Shown here in pieces: positions 49,107 through 60,225 of a DNA stretch of 64,000 nt. Origin of the DNA: Lamellibrachia columna (lineage: Eukaryota; Annelida; Polychaeta; Sabellida; Siboglinidae); assembly GCA_963662155.1 (NCBI GenBank), contig OY759265.1, forward strand, positions 44,620,906-44,684,905, read 5' to 3'. Numbering within the stretch: the stretch's first letter is position 1; the number at the start of each line of letters is the position of its first letter. The notes under the pieces are model-generated. The model saw nothing but the letters and a program-made list of their open reading frames with translations, ran no database searches and had not been told where the DNA came from. The position numbers were made by a program, and so were the translations under genes.

Positions 49107-52100
49107 TATATATATGAAACAGATTGTTCCAACAGCGAGAATCCACTGCATGTGTCATTTAGCCGTGACATTCTACGAAACGGAAGCAGTATCGCGGTCT
49201 AACATCAGTCAGAAACTTAGAGAACAAAGTAGCTGACATTTGCTGTGTTAAGGCTACGATGAGGTTCGGACTTTTGTTGCGAATAACTGCTGTTCCCCTT
49301 AACACGCGCGCACGCACGCACGCACACACGCCCGCACGCACACAAACACACACACATTCAGCAGAGCAAGCGTGTCGTTAATGTGCCATCCTCGTTGCCA
49401 AACTTGGATTTTAACGCCGAGTGAAACGAAAATAAAAATTAAGAAGAACAAACACGGCGTACACAGGTAAACCACACGGCGTACACGGGTAAACCACACG
49501 GCGTACACGGGTAAACCACACGGCGTACACGGGTAAACCACACGACGTACACGGGTAAACCACACGGCGTACACGGGTAAACCACACGGCGTACACGGGC
49601 AAACCACACGGCGTACACGGGTAAACCACACGGCGTACACGGGTAAACCACATGACGTACACGGGTAAGCCACACGGCGTACACGGGTAAACCACACGGC
49701 GTACACGGGTAAACCACACGGCAAACACTGGTAAACCACACGGCGTACACGGGTAAACCACACGGCGTACACGGGTAAACCACACGGCGTACACGGGTAA
49801 ACCACACGGCGTACACGGGTAAACCACACGGCGTACACTGGTAAACTACACGGCGTACACTGGTAAACCACACGGCGTACACGGGTAAACCACACGGCGT
49901 ACACGGTTAAACCACACGGCGTACACGGGTAAACCACACGGACGTAAGTAGGTGGTTGCCTACCGGAGTAGCTGTAGTTGAATGGCGGCGACGATATTCT
50001 GTAAGTGGTTCCCGGTGGCCTCGCCTGAAACAACACCGGAAGTCGCAATGAGCCTTACATGGAATAATTATTGCGCATACACGCCATTTGTTATAAACCA
50101 TCCTCAATTCATTTAGTACATTCCGAATCAGGTTCGTTGATGTTCAAATCTGTAGTGCATGAATAGTTTAAGTAATATGTGAATAGTAATATGCACAGTC
50201 TGTTTAACAAAAGACTGCGTAATAATCATCAAATAATTGACATTGATCGTTAGATCGGGTAACTAGCGAACGAAAGTGTGAGTTGCCTTATGTATAGTAT
50301 AATAGAGTCGGATCCAATGTGCCCTTTGTTTGCCCGGATCCGGTCAAAAATAATTTCCGATTAATTCACCAAATCCTAAATAAAACATTTTTATTTGATT
50401 TTACGCGGCCTAATTCTTGAACACGATCTACGAGAGAAACTTTTGAATTGAAGAAGGACCTTTAAAAGGAGAACATCACCGTAATTGGTATGGGTAAGAT
50501 ATGAGCAGTGGATGTTACCATTGGTGGAGGAGGGGGATGGGGTCGATGTGTCTCCAGGCACAGTGTTCCTGGCTGTTGCAAATGTCATGGGCAGGAGCCG
50601 TTCGGGGATGCCTCGTGTCGTGTCGTTGACGGCCGGCATCGGAGCAGCGGTGGGTCTTGAAGTATAACTGCTAGTGTGTCCGCCGAAAGCTCCTCTTGTT
50701 TGTAAATGACGGCTCTGACCAGTGCTTACTCGGCTGTTCGGTGTGACGACGGCAACAGGCTTGGCGGACGCAGAACCGACGTTGATGGACCGCCGAGACG
50801 GCCGTTCTTCTGCCGATGGCGAGGTTTCGACAGAATCAAGAATGTTTTGTGCAGATGCCGGTTGTTCAGTAACCCGCCTCGATACAGACAGTTCTGGCGA
50901 TTCGTCCACGGCACCATCTCGTCCCAGGAGAGGAGCACCTCCAAGCAGTGGTTCCTGCGGGGTGTAACGTGTCTCTTCCGTGTCCGTTTCGCGGTCGAGT
51001 GCCGTTCCACTGCGGGCGTTTTCTCTGGTTCTGCGGTGGATGCTCCCGAACAGAGGCAAGCTGCTAGTGCCCGGCTTCAGGCGTCTCTGTCCTCCACTGG
51101 GTGTGTGCAGAGGATTCCTACGGGGAAACCGGCCGTCGATGACCACTGGGTGAGCTTGTTGGAGTCGTTCTCGCACATCGGTAATGCTGTCCCCAGAGCT
51201 TTGATCTAAGTCTGAACTTGCCTGCGTTGACTTTACGTCTTCATAGCGCCGTCGTTGGTTTTGTACAACATGCTGGATGTCTGGTTCAGACTCTCTGGAC
51301 TTATGGCTACTGTTGAAACTTTGATCTAAGTCTGAACTTGCCTGCGTTGACTTTACGTCTTCATAGCGCCGTCGTTGGTTTTGTACAACATGCTGGATGT
51401 CTGGTTCAGACTCTCTGGACTTATGGCTACTGTTGAAACTGCAGTGGGTACTTCGTATCTGGTGGTTACGATTCTGGCGTGGGTTGTTATTTGGCTGTGA
51501 TGTTTCAGAATGACTAGCCTCTTCATCTGGCAGCTTAATGTTAAACGGGTCTGTGATACTGGCCTGTTTACAGGTTCCCTCTTTGGTACTCACAGGCAAG
51601 GCAGCGCCACTCGCACCACCAGCGCCACTCGCACCACCAGCGACACTCGCACCACCAGCGCCACCACCTCTTGGTGACGTCCCATCCACGTCGACCACCC
51701 AGCTGAGTCTCTTCACATCACCGACTCGGCTGACGTGCACGGACCGCGATGGCAGCTGGCACATGTCCGTGCCGTTCACGTAGATGTTGACGTCGTCGCA
51801 GTTCTCGATGTTCAGATGATAGTGAACTGTTCCCGTCGTTGGCCCTTGCGTCGTGTCTGACGAGCCCTTCATCGGGTGCCGGCGTAACGTCACCCGCGGT
51901 TCGGTTTCTGTCGTGTTACCGTCTCCTTCGGTTGTGGCGCACTGTGTTGCTTTCAACGGGACACGACTTGACTGGGTGCGCTGGGCTCCTGTTCCAAGTG
52001 TTTCTGTGAAGTTACTCCCGTATCGTGATGATCTTTCCCATGACGCCGAAAGTTCATTATCGCTGTGTTCGTTACTAACACTTCCTATGGTTGATTTATG

Positions 52101-55100
52101 TGGAAGTTGCAGTGGATGTGCCGTCCTTGCATCGTGTGGCTGGCTGATTACGTTATAAACAGTGTCATATCTCGTCAATGTCTGGTCATCAGAAAGGTGC
52201 AGTCGATTTGAGAAAAAGTCTCCATCAATGCGTCCTGTACGGTCTCCTGTGGCGCGCGCCTCATTGTTAATCGGAACGTAATCGCGGCACGCGATGGACT
52301 CGACATCAGTTCCCGGTTTTTCCTCCATTGCGACACACAGATCATCCGACTTATCACAGTGGCCGTACTGTAAAACAGAATCTATGCTTTCGCAAGTGGC
52401 ATTTGAATTACCGTCGTGCTGCTCCTGAGAATTTCGCTTGGCGTTTTGATCTTTACATGATTCCCGCGTGGATTGTTGCTCTTTTGCGATGTTCACCGTG
52501 CAAATTCCTCTGGCTTCGTTATCTGTTCTAAAACCTACGGGAGTTCGCTCCGCATTGCAGCGTCTGGCAGTATGCGCTGGTGCGTTGCCCGCGTCTGACC
52601 TATCACGTAGAGCTTTATGGAGGGCATCGTTCGTCCTGGACACCGCCTCCCGTATACCCACCGGGTCCTCTGTTCGCTGTGCTTTTTTCTAGATGGATCA
52701 CACAACGAACATGTAAATAAATGTGATTATACGAATAAATGTGAACATATAAATGTGAAAATATAAGGAATTACGCGAAGGTAGTTTGATACACACCAAC
52801 CGATATCGCGGAAATAGGAACGCAAAAGCCGCAACCAATTCCTCCAAATAAGAGCGTCAAAACCGCTGAAGAATATCTACCGATATCTACCGATAGCGCA
52901 TGATTTGGTTTTGGTTCATATATATTAAACTGAAATGTGACAAACGACGTTTTCGTGTTGTCTTGATATGAGCTTTAAAAATTGCGACAGCTACACTAAT
53001 TACCCAAATGTTAGCCTGCTGAACAACGACGATTTAGAAAGGAACATTCTACGGAATTTGCCGCTCTTGAATTAATTGACAGGATATTGACACGTATGGA
53101 TAATAAGGAAATACCTATAAATATTTACTTGGACCTGTCAAAAGCTTTTGACACTCTGGATCACTCAATATTAATTGATAAGCTAGAGTTTTATGGTGTG
53201 GAAGGAGTAGCTTTAGACCTGTTCAAAAATTATTTAACAAATAGAAAACAGTACGTTGAATTTGAAGACGCCCAATCAGATAGGCTTAATATCTCCACAG
53301 GCGTACCTCAAGGATCAATTCTAGGCCCTTTGTTATTTATAATTTACATAAATGACTTTGCCCAATCCAGTCCAAAATTCAACTTAATTATGTACGCCGA
53401 TGACACGACACTTTCAAGTACCTTAGATTCTTTCGCACAATATGGCAAAAATGAAAATGTAGAATTCTTAATCAACACAGAACTGGACAAAATTAATGAG
53501 TGGCTTAAATTAAACAAATTATCTCTAAATGTAAATAAATCTAAATATATGATCTTCAAAACGGCTAGAAGAATGAATATGATAAATCCACTAAATATAA
53601 AAATAGATAATACATACATTGATAGAGTAGATGAGTTTAATTTCCTAGGGATAAGTTTTAATGAACAATTAAACTGGCAAAGCCACATCAACAAAATTTC
53701 AAATAGGTGCTCCAGAATTATAGGTATCCTAAATAAACTCAAACGATTGTTACCACTTAATATAAAGATTATGTTGTATAACACTTTGATATTGTCACAT
53801 CTAAACTATGGCTTAACGGCCTGGGGCTATCGATGTGATAGAATAAAAAAACTTCAAAAGAAAGCCGTCCGAATTATATGTTTAAGCAAATATAATGCTC
53901 ATACCGATCCACTGTTCAAAAGTCTTAATTTACTAAAAGTAGAGCACATTCTAAAATTGCAGGAACTAAAATTATATCATAAATTTTCAAACAATAAACT
54001 ACCTGTCTACCTGCAAAACTTACCACTTGATCAAAACAATAGTATTCACAACTTTAATACACGTGGTCAATATAATATACATACGATCAGGGTACATAAC
54101 GAGTTTGCTAAACGAAGTCTTAGGTACAGTTTGCCACATACCATAAATAATGCACCTGATTTATTAAAAGACAAGGTCACCACTCACAGTTTACATGGTT
54201 TCTCAAATTATATCAAACTTTATTATCTGAATACATACATTGAACAATGTGCAATCCAAAATTGTTATATATGTCAACATGACTGACTATATATCCGTTC
54301 CTCCTTGGTTAAAAAAAATCACTGTTTGTATATCTGGTTGTAGGAATATAATTGGCATTTGTAATATACCGGCATATCTATATTAACATCTATATTAATT
54401 TTGTTCATCCAGTAATTATGCATTAATATTTATAGGTATTTATTTATTTATTTATTTATTTTTATTTATTTTTTTAATATTAATAACGGGTGATATTAAT
54501 TGACAGGGTGGCTCCTACGTTAGCGATTAATTTTTAGTCTTAGTAGGAGTCTCCCGTCCCTTATATGACATTATCTTTTATTTTCAGACCGTACTCTATA
54601 TTCTTACCACTTCGTTTTCTTATGTCGACATAGATGTAATATATTGTATGGTTTTTGTGTTGAATACTCTGTTTTGTTGTTTTTGGGACGAATAAATATT
54701 TCCTGTTCCTGTTCCTGTTCCTGATTTTCGTGTTTGGAAAACGTAGCAGATTACACATCCAAGCTGTCATAGAAGATCGATGCATATGTGTAAGTGCACT
54801 GTCTTATGCTAAACATAATATGGGTCTGGTAGATCAACGGAGTTCGTGTACTGGTTAAAAATATTAAAGTACGGAAACTAACTTCATAATCAGAGGCCGT
54901 CAGTTCATTTCCGTCTGCGCAGGCGTCGTCTGCTGCCTGAGTGCAGTCATCCGGTCTGGTTTTCTGTGAGCGAACACAACAGCAGCCTTTCAAGTGACGT
55001 CTTCATATGTAATGCAAACTCAAATAAGAAATCTGTGATCTCAAAAGTGGATCACGACACAACGTTCCAACAGGCATCTTGTGAAATTGTTCCAGAATGA

Positions 55101-55496
55101 AGCCGTTATGTTTCCCCCATAAAAAGTTGTATTTTTCATTAAACTGGCACCTGTGGTACTACACTGTCATTTCCATGGTAACACAACACGGCTAATTGAT
55201 TATGAGGAAAATATGACATCTTCCGTCCACATGGAATATGGTGGTGGATCTAATCAGTGTATGATATGCAGTGGTGTGACGCATTATTGAATGGTATATA
55301 TCGATATATGCATTGCAATTGTATTGGTTGCTCGGTACATCCTAGCTGTACATCCTAGCTGTACATCCTAGCTGTACATCCCAGCTGTACATCCTAGCTG
55401 TACATCCCAGCTGTGGTCTCTTACCTTGAATATCCTGCCCAGTAGCGACTTCAGTCGTTTCGTCCTTGGGGTTTTCATCATGTCCAAGTTCCTCAT
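48344..55496 (-). CDS. Unrecognised five-exon gene with a RHIM-like motif
   Basis: Minus-strand model: 55496-55425 (ATG), 54963-54883, 52688-50480, 50024-49964 and 48509-48344 (TGA); 2,589 nt, 862 aa. Phases agree at every junction: 24 and 27 whole codons, the large exon ends in phase 1, the 61-nt exon turns phase 1 into 2, and the last exon is open only in phase 2. The N-terminus is basic ([18 protein letters not shown]). The middle is Ser/Thr/Arg-rich and probably disordered, with a Gly-Ala-rich repeat and a perfect 40-residue duplication. Around residues 340-357, [18 protein letters not shown] resembles a RIP homotypic interaction motif. The end ([15 protein letters not shown], then [17 protein letters not shown]) looks like a small alpha/beta fold I cannot name. 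The large exon is GC-richer than its surroundings. Gene reality is fairly likely; the function is unknown. An alternative donor for the large exon lies at the Asn-Gly before NIHCS, same phase. Confidence 0.68.
48640..48720. repeat. 20-bp tandem repeat
   Basis: Four copies of 'accacagatctggtcccaat' in the last intron of the RHIM-like gene. Confidence 0.95.
49019..49115. repeat. (TA)n microsatellite
   Basis: About 48 TA dinucleotides, in the last intron of the RHIM-like gene. Confidence 0.98.
49455..49941. repeat. 22-bp minisatellite
   Basis: About 22 copies of 'gtacacgggtaaaccacacg' plus 'gc', nearly identical. It starts about 23 bp inside the last intron of the RHIM-like gene, just past the donor at 49962-49963. 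Since 22 is not a multiple of 3, all three minus-strand frames stay open through it. Confidence 0.97.
50391..52688 (-). CDS. Large exon of the RHIM-like gene (open frame past its donor)
   Basis: Single open frame of about 760 codons, far longer than chance. I place the acceptor at 52689-52690 (tctag) and the donor at 50478-50479 (gtgatg). Reading on to the stop at 50391 gives an unspliced end that becomes basic and repeat-like, so splicing is preferred. Codons are GC-rich, unlike the nearby transposon frames. Confidence 0.8.
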   Translation of the reverse strand, partial: KKAQRTEDPVGIREAVSRTNDALHKALRDRSDAGNAPAHTARRCNAERTPVGFRTDNEARGICTVNIAKEQQSTRESCKDQNAKRNSQEQHDGNSNATCESIDSVLQYGHCDKSDDLCVAMEEKPGTDVESIACRDYVPINNEARATGDRTGRIDGDFFSNRLHLSDDQTLTRYDTVYNVISQPHDARTAHPLQLPHKSTIGSVSNEHSDNELSASWERSSRYGSNFTETLGTGAQRTQSSRVPLKATQCATTEGDGNTTETEPRVTLRRHPMKGSSDTTQGPTTGTVHYHLNIENCDDVNIYVNGTDMCQLPSRSVHVSRVGDVKRLSWVVDVDGTSPRGGGAGGASVAGGASGAGGASGAALPVSTKEGTCKQASITDPFNIKLPDEEASHSETSQPNNNPRQNRNHQIRSTHCSFNSSHKSRESEPDIQHVVQNQRRRYEDVKSTQASSDLDQSFNSSHKSRESEPDIQHVVQNQRRRYEDVKSTQASSDLDQSSGDSITDVRERLQQAHPVVIDGRFPRRNPLHTPSGGQRRLKPGTSSLPLFGSIHRRTRENARSGTALDRETDTEETRYTPQEPLLGGAPLLGRDGAVDESPELSVSRRVTEQPASAQNILDSVETSPSAEERPSRRSINVGSASAKPVAVVTPNSRVSTGQSRHLQTRGAFGGHTSSYTSRPTAAPMPAVNDTTRGIPERLLPMTFATARNTVPGDTSTPSPSSTNGNIHCSYLTHTNYGDVLLLKVLLQFKSFSRRSCSRIRPRKIK
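51201..51440 (-). repeat. Perfect 120-bp in-frame tandem duplication in the large exon
   Basis: 51201-51320 and 51321-51440 appear identical base for base. Each encodes a 40-residue unit containing [20 protein letters not shown] and [18 protein letters not shown]. Lack of divergence means a very recent duplication, gene conversion or an assembly artefact. Confidence 0.95.
51753..51815 (-). other. RHIM-like motif in the unrecognised protein
   Basis: Encodes [18 protein letters not shown], aligned by eye without gaps to the RIPK3-type motif (NIYNCSGVQVG): N-I, N-C and the core V-x-(I/V) line up. The canonical core (I/V)-Q-(I/V)-G reads V-N-I-Y here, so it is at best a divergent or cryptic RHIM, like those in insect IMD-pathway proteins. 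Confidence 0.4.
53041..54722 (+). mobile_element. 5'-truncated CR1/Jockey-like LINE with open reverse transcriptase
   Basis: Starts mid-domain ([14 protein letters not shown]) and stays open to the stop at 54286: [45 protein letters not shown] and a Cys-bearing end NCYICQHD. The 3' UTR ends in (TTCCTG)n at 54699-54722. It is antisense within intron 2 of the RHIM-like gene. No stop interrupts the remaining frame, so the insertion looks young. Confidence 0.92.
55325..55411. repeat. 13-bp tandem repeat
   Basis: Six to seven copies of 'tacatcctagctg', just inside the first intron of the RHIM-like gene, 12 bp past its donor. Confidence 0.95.
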
Positions 55497-55505
55497 GGGG
55501 AAGTA

Positions 55506-55665
55506 ACACATTAGCAGTTAACAACACATTGGCAGTTAACAACACATTGGCAGTTAACAACACATTGGCAGTTAACAACACATTGGCAGTTAACAACACA
55601 TTGGCAGTTAACAACACATTGGCAGTTAACAACACATAGGCAGTTAACAACACATTGGCAGTTAA
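55506..55665 (-). repeat. 18-bp minisatellite next to the RHIM-like gene start
   Basis: Nine units of an 18-bp sequence end 10 bp upstream of the modelled ATG at 55496. On the minus strand, eight units each spell ATG-TGT-TGT-TAA, all in the main frame. The unit nearest the gene has lost its stop, so its ATG (55511) runs in frame into the coding exon five codons upstream. If transcribed, the leader would hold eight four-codon upstream ORFs. Confidence 0.9.
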
Positions 55666-56766
55666 CCAGAACAACAGCGCATTTGGGATCATTTTGTCAT
55701 TCCCTTTGGCTTATATGTATTACGGTGACATTGATACCGGCGACAGCATGCGTTTACCTGTACTTTAACGGGACTATTACAATAATTACCGAGTGCAACG
55801 TACAATTATAGTAGACAAGTATACATATAGATAAATATACATATGAGTACAGTGTATTCTCATATATGCGAGTGCTGATAAAAGCGACCGTTCGGTATAC
55901 ATGGTCAAGGTAACATTACCAAAGTATGACCATAAGTGGCACGAACGTACGGCTTACCTGCCGGTCCACACACGGTGCGTGAAAGCGCGGTGTTAATGGC
56001 GTTCTTGTTTATATTCCGGATCAGTGACTTGCCCAGGTAAAAGGACGTAGAGTGGTCACGTCTACCGTCTATCGCCAACATTTCATTATATGATCGACCT
56101 TTGGCACCGTGCAGGGAGTCTCCGAGAATTGCACCGTTTCGGCCAGCGAACTCATTTGATATAATATCTACCGGCAGTATTAATCACTGCGTCCTATTCG
56201 CTTGTGTGCGACAGCCGTGTGCGGGCACACGCTTGTTTCAAATGCTGATATCACCTTTGTTAGCCGTCTGTGAGTAAACATAGCCGTACTATAGTCGTGA
56301 GCGGCTTTGCCTAATGCAACTTGGGCGCACTTGTTGAATTTGTGACAGAAACGGGTCAGTGTAGTCGACGAGAAAGCAATTTTCAAGCGATTAATGTGCA
56401 TATGTCATCTTTATATGAAAACGATCGGTGATGCGTGTGTATCCTAGCGATAAATCAAATTAATACGCATTTGCCTTTACTACACATATGATTTCTTGCC
56501 ATAATTTGGATAATCTGGACTTCGTGCATTGGTAATTAATAATAGAACTGGGATACATTCAAGTGTTTATAATCGTTTGGGTGCAGTGGGTTAAGTTTAT
56601 GTTGACGATACGCACCGGATGTCTAACGGTGTATCATTCAGTGTAGGTTAATTTATTCGCCTGTGTCTAGAGGTGTTATCAGTGACATAAAGTGTTGCAA
56701 ACTGCCGATCGATGGAAATATATGGCGAATCATTTGTAAATATATATTATAAAGTATTGTGTGACA

Positions 56767-56768
56767 TG

Positions 56769-56812
<44 letters not shown>

Positions 56813-56838
56813 CATGCATGCATGCCTGCCTGCCTGTA
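56767..56838. repeat. (CCTG)n microsatellite
   Basis: About 14 CCTG/CATG units. Confidence 0.97.
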
Positions 56839-57139
56839 TGTTCCCTCACATCTCCGTCAGTTTTTCATTTTGTAGGGGTACCAAACAATTCCCGGGGGTG
56901 GGGACATTACGAAGGAACTTATGTTGACGTTTGACACAGATTACGTAACTCAGAACAACAGAAGTTCATAGTTACATACAATTGTTAGCAACGCTATGCG
57001 TGCTTTCTATTATTGTTCCGAGATACGTGATCAGCGTCAACCATCCACATAAATGCCTTCGTACGGTACGAATGCTTCGTGAAACCAGTACGTGATTTTG
57101 TGGGCATGAAGTCGTCATTGCCCGACCAAAACGTGATCG

Positions 57140-57212
57140 GGTATTGCAAGGAGTTATAAGTAGTGCAAGGAGTTATAAGTAATGCAAGGAGTTATAAGTA
57201 GTGCAAGGAGTT
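57140..57212. repeat. 20-bp tandem repeat
   Basis: Four copies of 'tgcaaggagttataagtagt'. Confidence 0.95.
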
Positions 57213-57964
57213 ATAAGCTCTTGCAGCGGCTGCCTTTTCTCACGTTCAAAGCCGGACAATTCGGCTAGTTCGTTATAAAACAAAATACAACACTCGTTGG
57301 CTGAATTTAAGTTCAGCTGCTAGGTCAAGTGTAAACTCTAGCATTCCCAAAATTACTTGCATATATAAATAATCAAATCAGAACAACATTGTTGATTTGA
57401 AACGAAACAATAGCAATACGTGTAAACAAACTAGTATCGACCTTTTATTTAGTTGACATTTTGTGTTCGGTAGGTCCCCTGATTAAACAATCACGAGGAC
57501 GTCAATGTTTAATCAAATGTGATAAATAGTTGTATAGACTGCAAACTTGACTTGATTACCCCACAACCAATGTGGTACACCTATAGCTGTATAAACCGCA
57601 CACGTCAACCAACCGTCAACGAACAACAACATTATTTAGACAACGTTGCTCGTTTCTTAAAAAAATTGTGGTGTTTCCAAATTTAAATCCGTTAAAAGGC
57701 AAATGTTACATAGGTTAACAATACACCTATATGGTTTAATATTTTTTAATAAAATCTGCGAATCGTCTCTGTTTAAGAAAATGCGAAGCTAAAAAAACCA
57801 AATAAAAATACGTTGACTTAAAATGATATTAGTAGCAGCCGAATTAAATATGAAGATACGTATGTAAATACTGGTCTACCTTAGTGTGATTATTGAAACG
57901 GTACTTGCTATAAATCAGATAACTTTCATTTTTCATATCCAAGGTGTGTTTAATTTACCTAGTA

Positions 57965-58445
57965 GAGGCTTTCGTCAACGTTTCACGTTGACTTCATTAG
58001 TACCGATGACGCTGAATGACGTCATCGTACACGTGAGGTAGTTCGTAATTGCCCTCGTCTCTGTTGATGGGTGTTCTAGCTTTCGCGATCCAGATGGCTT
58101 TTTTGATGCGCCGGATTCTTCGGTTGGGTTCCTTGTCTACAATTTTCACTCCCTCCCAGTCTATGATGTGGTTTTCAGTTGTCGCGTGGTCTGTAAGGGC
58201 GGATTTATTGATGGTAGACATCAATCTTTTTTTCCCGCTCCTTGTGTATTTCTCTTTTTTCGTGTTTTCTACATCCTTTCTGTGTTCCTCCAGTCGTGTT
58301 TTTGGTAGTCTTCCTGTCTCCACAATGTACTCAGCACCACAGTTCTTGCATGGTATTTGGTACACCAGTTCACCCTGTTCTTCTAGCTCTACTTTGTCCT
58401 TGGGATATACCAAGCCCCTGAGGGTAGGTGGTACATGCTATAATT
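57965..58445 (-). mobile_element. Penelope-like element fragment with GIY-YIG endonuclease
   Basis: The open frame 58440-57997 encodes ELVYQIPCKNCGAEYIVETG, RLEEHRKDV, SALTDHATTENHIIDWEG and NRDEGNYELPHVYDDVI, the hallmark C-terminal endonuclease of Penelope-like elements. The GIY motif reads LVY and YIG reads YIV; Arg and His in TRLEEHRKDV are kept. No reverse transcriptase part was seen upstream, so it is a fragment, continuing with a short 3' UTR (GACGAAAGCCTCTACTAGG). Confidence 0.9.
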
Positions 58446-60164
58446 CATGCAGTCATACTGGTTAGGTCATGTACCACTGACGTATTTAGGGGAGCATTGG
58501 ACCATGCCCCGTTTGGGTAATTTTTTTTCGTATGCGACCTGTTGCGCCACTACATGGTAGTATGGTGAACTAATGGGCGACTAGGCTTACCGACTGGTCT
58601 CACCCTATGCGATACCCTAGATACGTCACTGTCATGTAGTGCACACATTCAATAAACCCGGCGACATAAACGAATTGAACTGCCAAAACACGCCGATGTT
58701 ATCTGCAAGAAACGAACGAATTCATTGATTACTTACGCTGATAACATAGAAACTTTTCGCCATATGTTATCTGGATTGCAGGTGCGTTTTTGTAGGCCAA
58801 CATAACAGGTGTGTGTAAGCCAGAACGGCGCTGCAACAACAGCAGACGTATCGGAGTTGTTTGTTGTGATTTGTCCCCATTCAACCTGCTTGTGTGGGAA
58901 GTTTTTAACGACTTGAACACTGCTAACACACAGACCCGCCCACGCACCATTCACCTGGCGCCGTAAGTGGACATAATCCTTTGCAGTCCCGTGCATCTAA
59001 GGGTCTTGTTGGTCGCCTTTCAGCGTTAGCTTTTATAGCGTGTTGTTTATAGCGTGTTGTTGCCTACGCAAACCTCTCGCCCCATGTCAAGTAATGGCTT
59101 CTGTTCCAGGTTATTGTACCGTAGGACCTACAGTGCAACTCGGTCAGTTACTAGGACATTGTTTCTCCAGAAACACCAATATGGTGTGGTCAGTTGCCTT
59201 GTGTGCGTGTAACCACTTACAGAACAAGCAATACAAATGCCGGTGAAAATGCAAACACGACGAGTTGGTGAATTTTTATAATGGATTAACATTGTTAATG
59301 TAATCTACCCAATTAGCGTATTAACATACTACTTTAATATAATTCAAATAAGTTTATTTACTTTACAAATAAGGTACTATGGTAGAAAAAGTATCACGAA
59401 TAGCCAAGCGTTACGTCTACACTTACGCGGAACAACTGTTCCGTGCTGCTGGTAGGTTGATTATCCGGCAGGCGGCAGCACCAGCATATTCAGAAACCAA
59501 CATAGCTCATTGTTTTAGTAAACGATTGGACTATTGCCAAATTTCGTCAAACTGGGTCTCGTTCAAGTATATACGATGCATTCTTCTTATCATTAGAATA
59601 TGAAATTTTAAATGAAAAAAGAAACCTACTATATGCAGTGAGCTTCAGAAAACTTTCAAAACATGCATACGCATTAACGCCATTGACAGATCCGTGAAGA
59701 TTGACGACCTGATAGAGGCAGCCACTTTGAAATTATGCGGTTGGCAACAAAATACCTAGATCATTACTACTGAGCGTTTCGGGGGGTTTCCAGACGTCAT
59801 AGATGTATCAACACGGGGCCACAGCGCAGACACAGCACCAGTTGGTTGCATTATACACGGGCATTGTTGGAAAGACGCGGGTGCGACGCTATACGGTAAA
59901 TACCACGAATACTACTTACCACGAGTCCACTCTCTACGTTCGGAAGAAGTGTGATTTTACAGCCTTCGTGAATACCGTTCTCCGACAGAGTGCCTTCCGT
60001 TAACAGCCTACAAAAATGGAAGAAACAATACATATCCGACATACAATCCTACACAAATCCTCTCCAGTCTTCACGCATCTGCCTACGTACTGCTCTTGGC
60101 TACTGACTGGATGTGGAATGTGTGGATGCAGTACTGTGGTTGATTTGTTTTATAGTCAGTCCAA

Positions 60165-60225
60165 TGTGTGCGTGTGCGTGCGTGCGTGTGTGTGTGTGTG
60201 TGTGCGCGCGCGCGTGCGTGCGTAT
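60165..60225. repeat. (GT)n/(GC)n tract
   Basis: Alternating GTGTGCGTG, then GT and CGCG runs. Confidence 0.95.

Larger units (their letters stand above)
55670..57960. other. No gene seen
   Basis: Upstream of the RHIM-like gene and probably carrying its promoter. Contains (CCTG)n at 56767-56838 and a 20-bp repeat 'tgcaaggagttataagtagt' at about 57140-57212. No coding exon recognised. Confidence 0.5.

Noticed and set aside
49299..50048. 249-aa Cys-rich repeat protein ([20 protein letters not shown])
   Set aside because: Produced by the 22-bp minisatellite; three frames are open at once, so it is a by-product.
55342..55692. Leu/Ala-repeat frame (ANVLLT repeated) as the N-terminus of the RHIM-like gene
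   Set aside because: It reads through the 18-bp minisatellite in another frame and exits the exon in phase 1, after which the next exon meets a stop. The frame starting MRNLDMMK exits in phase 0 and joins cleanly.
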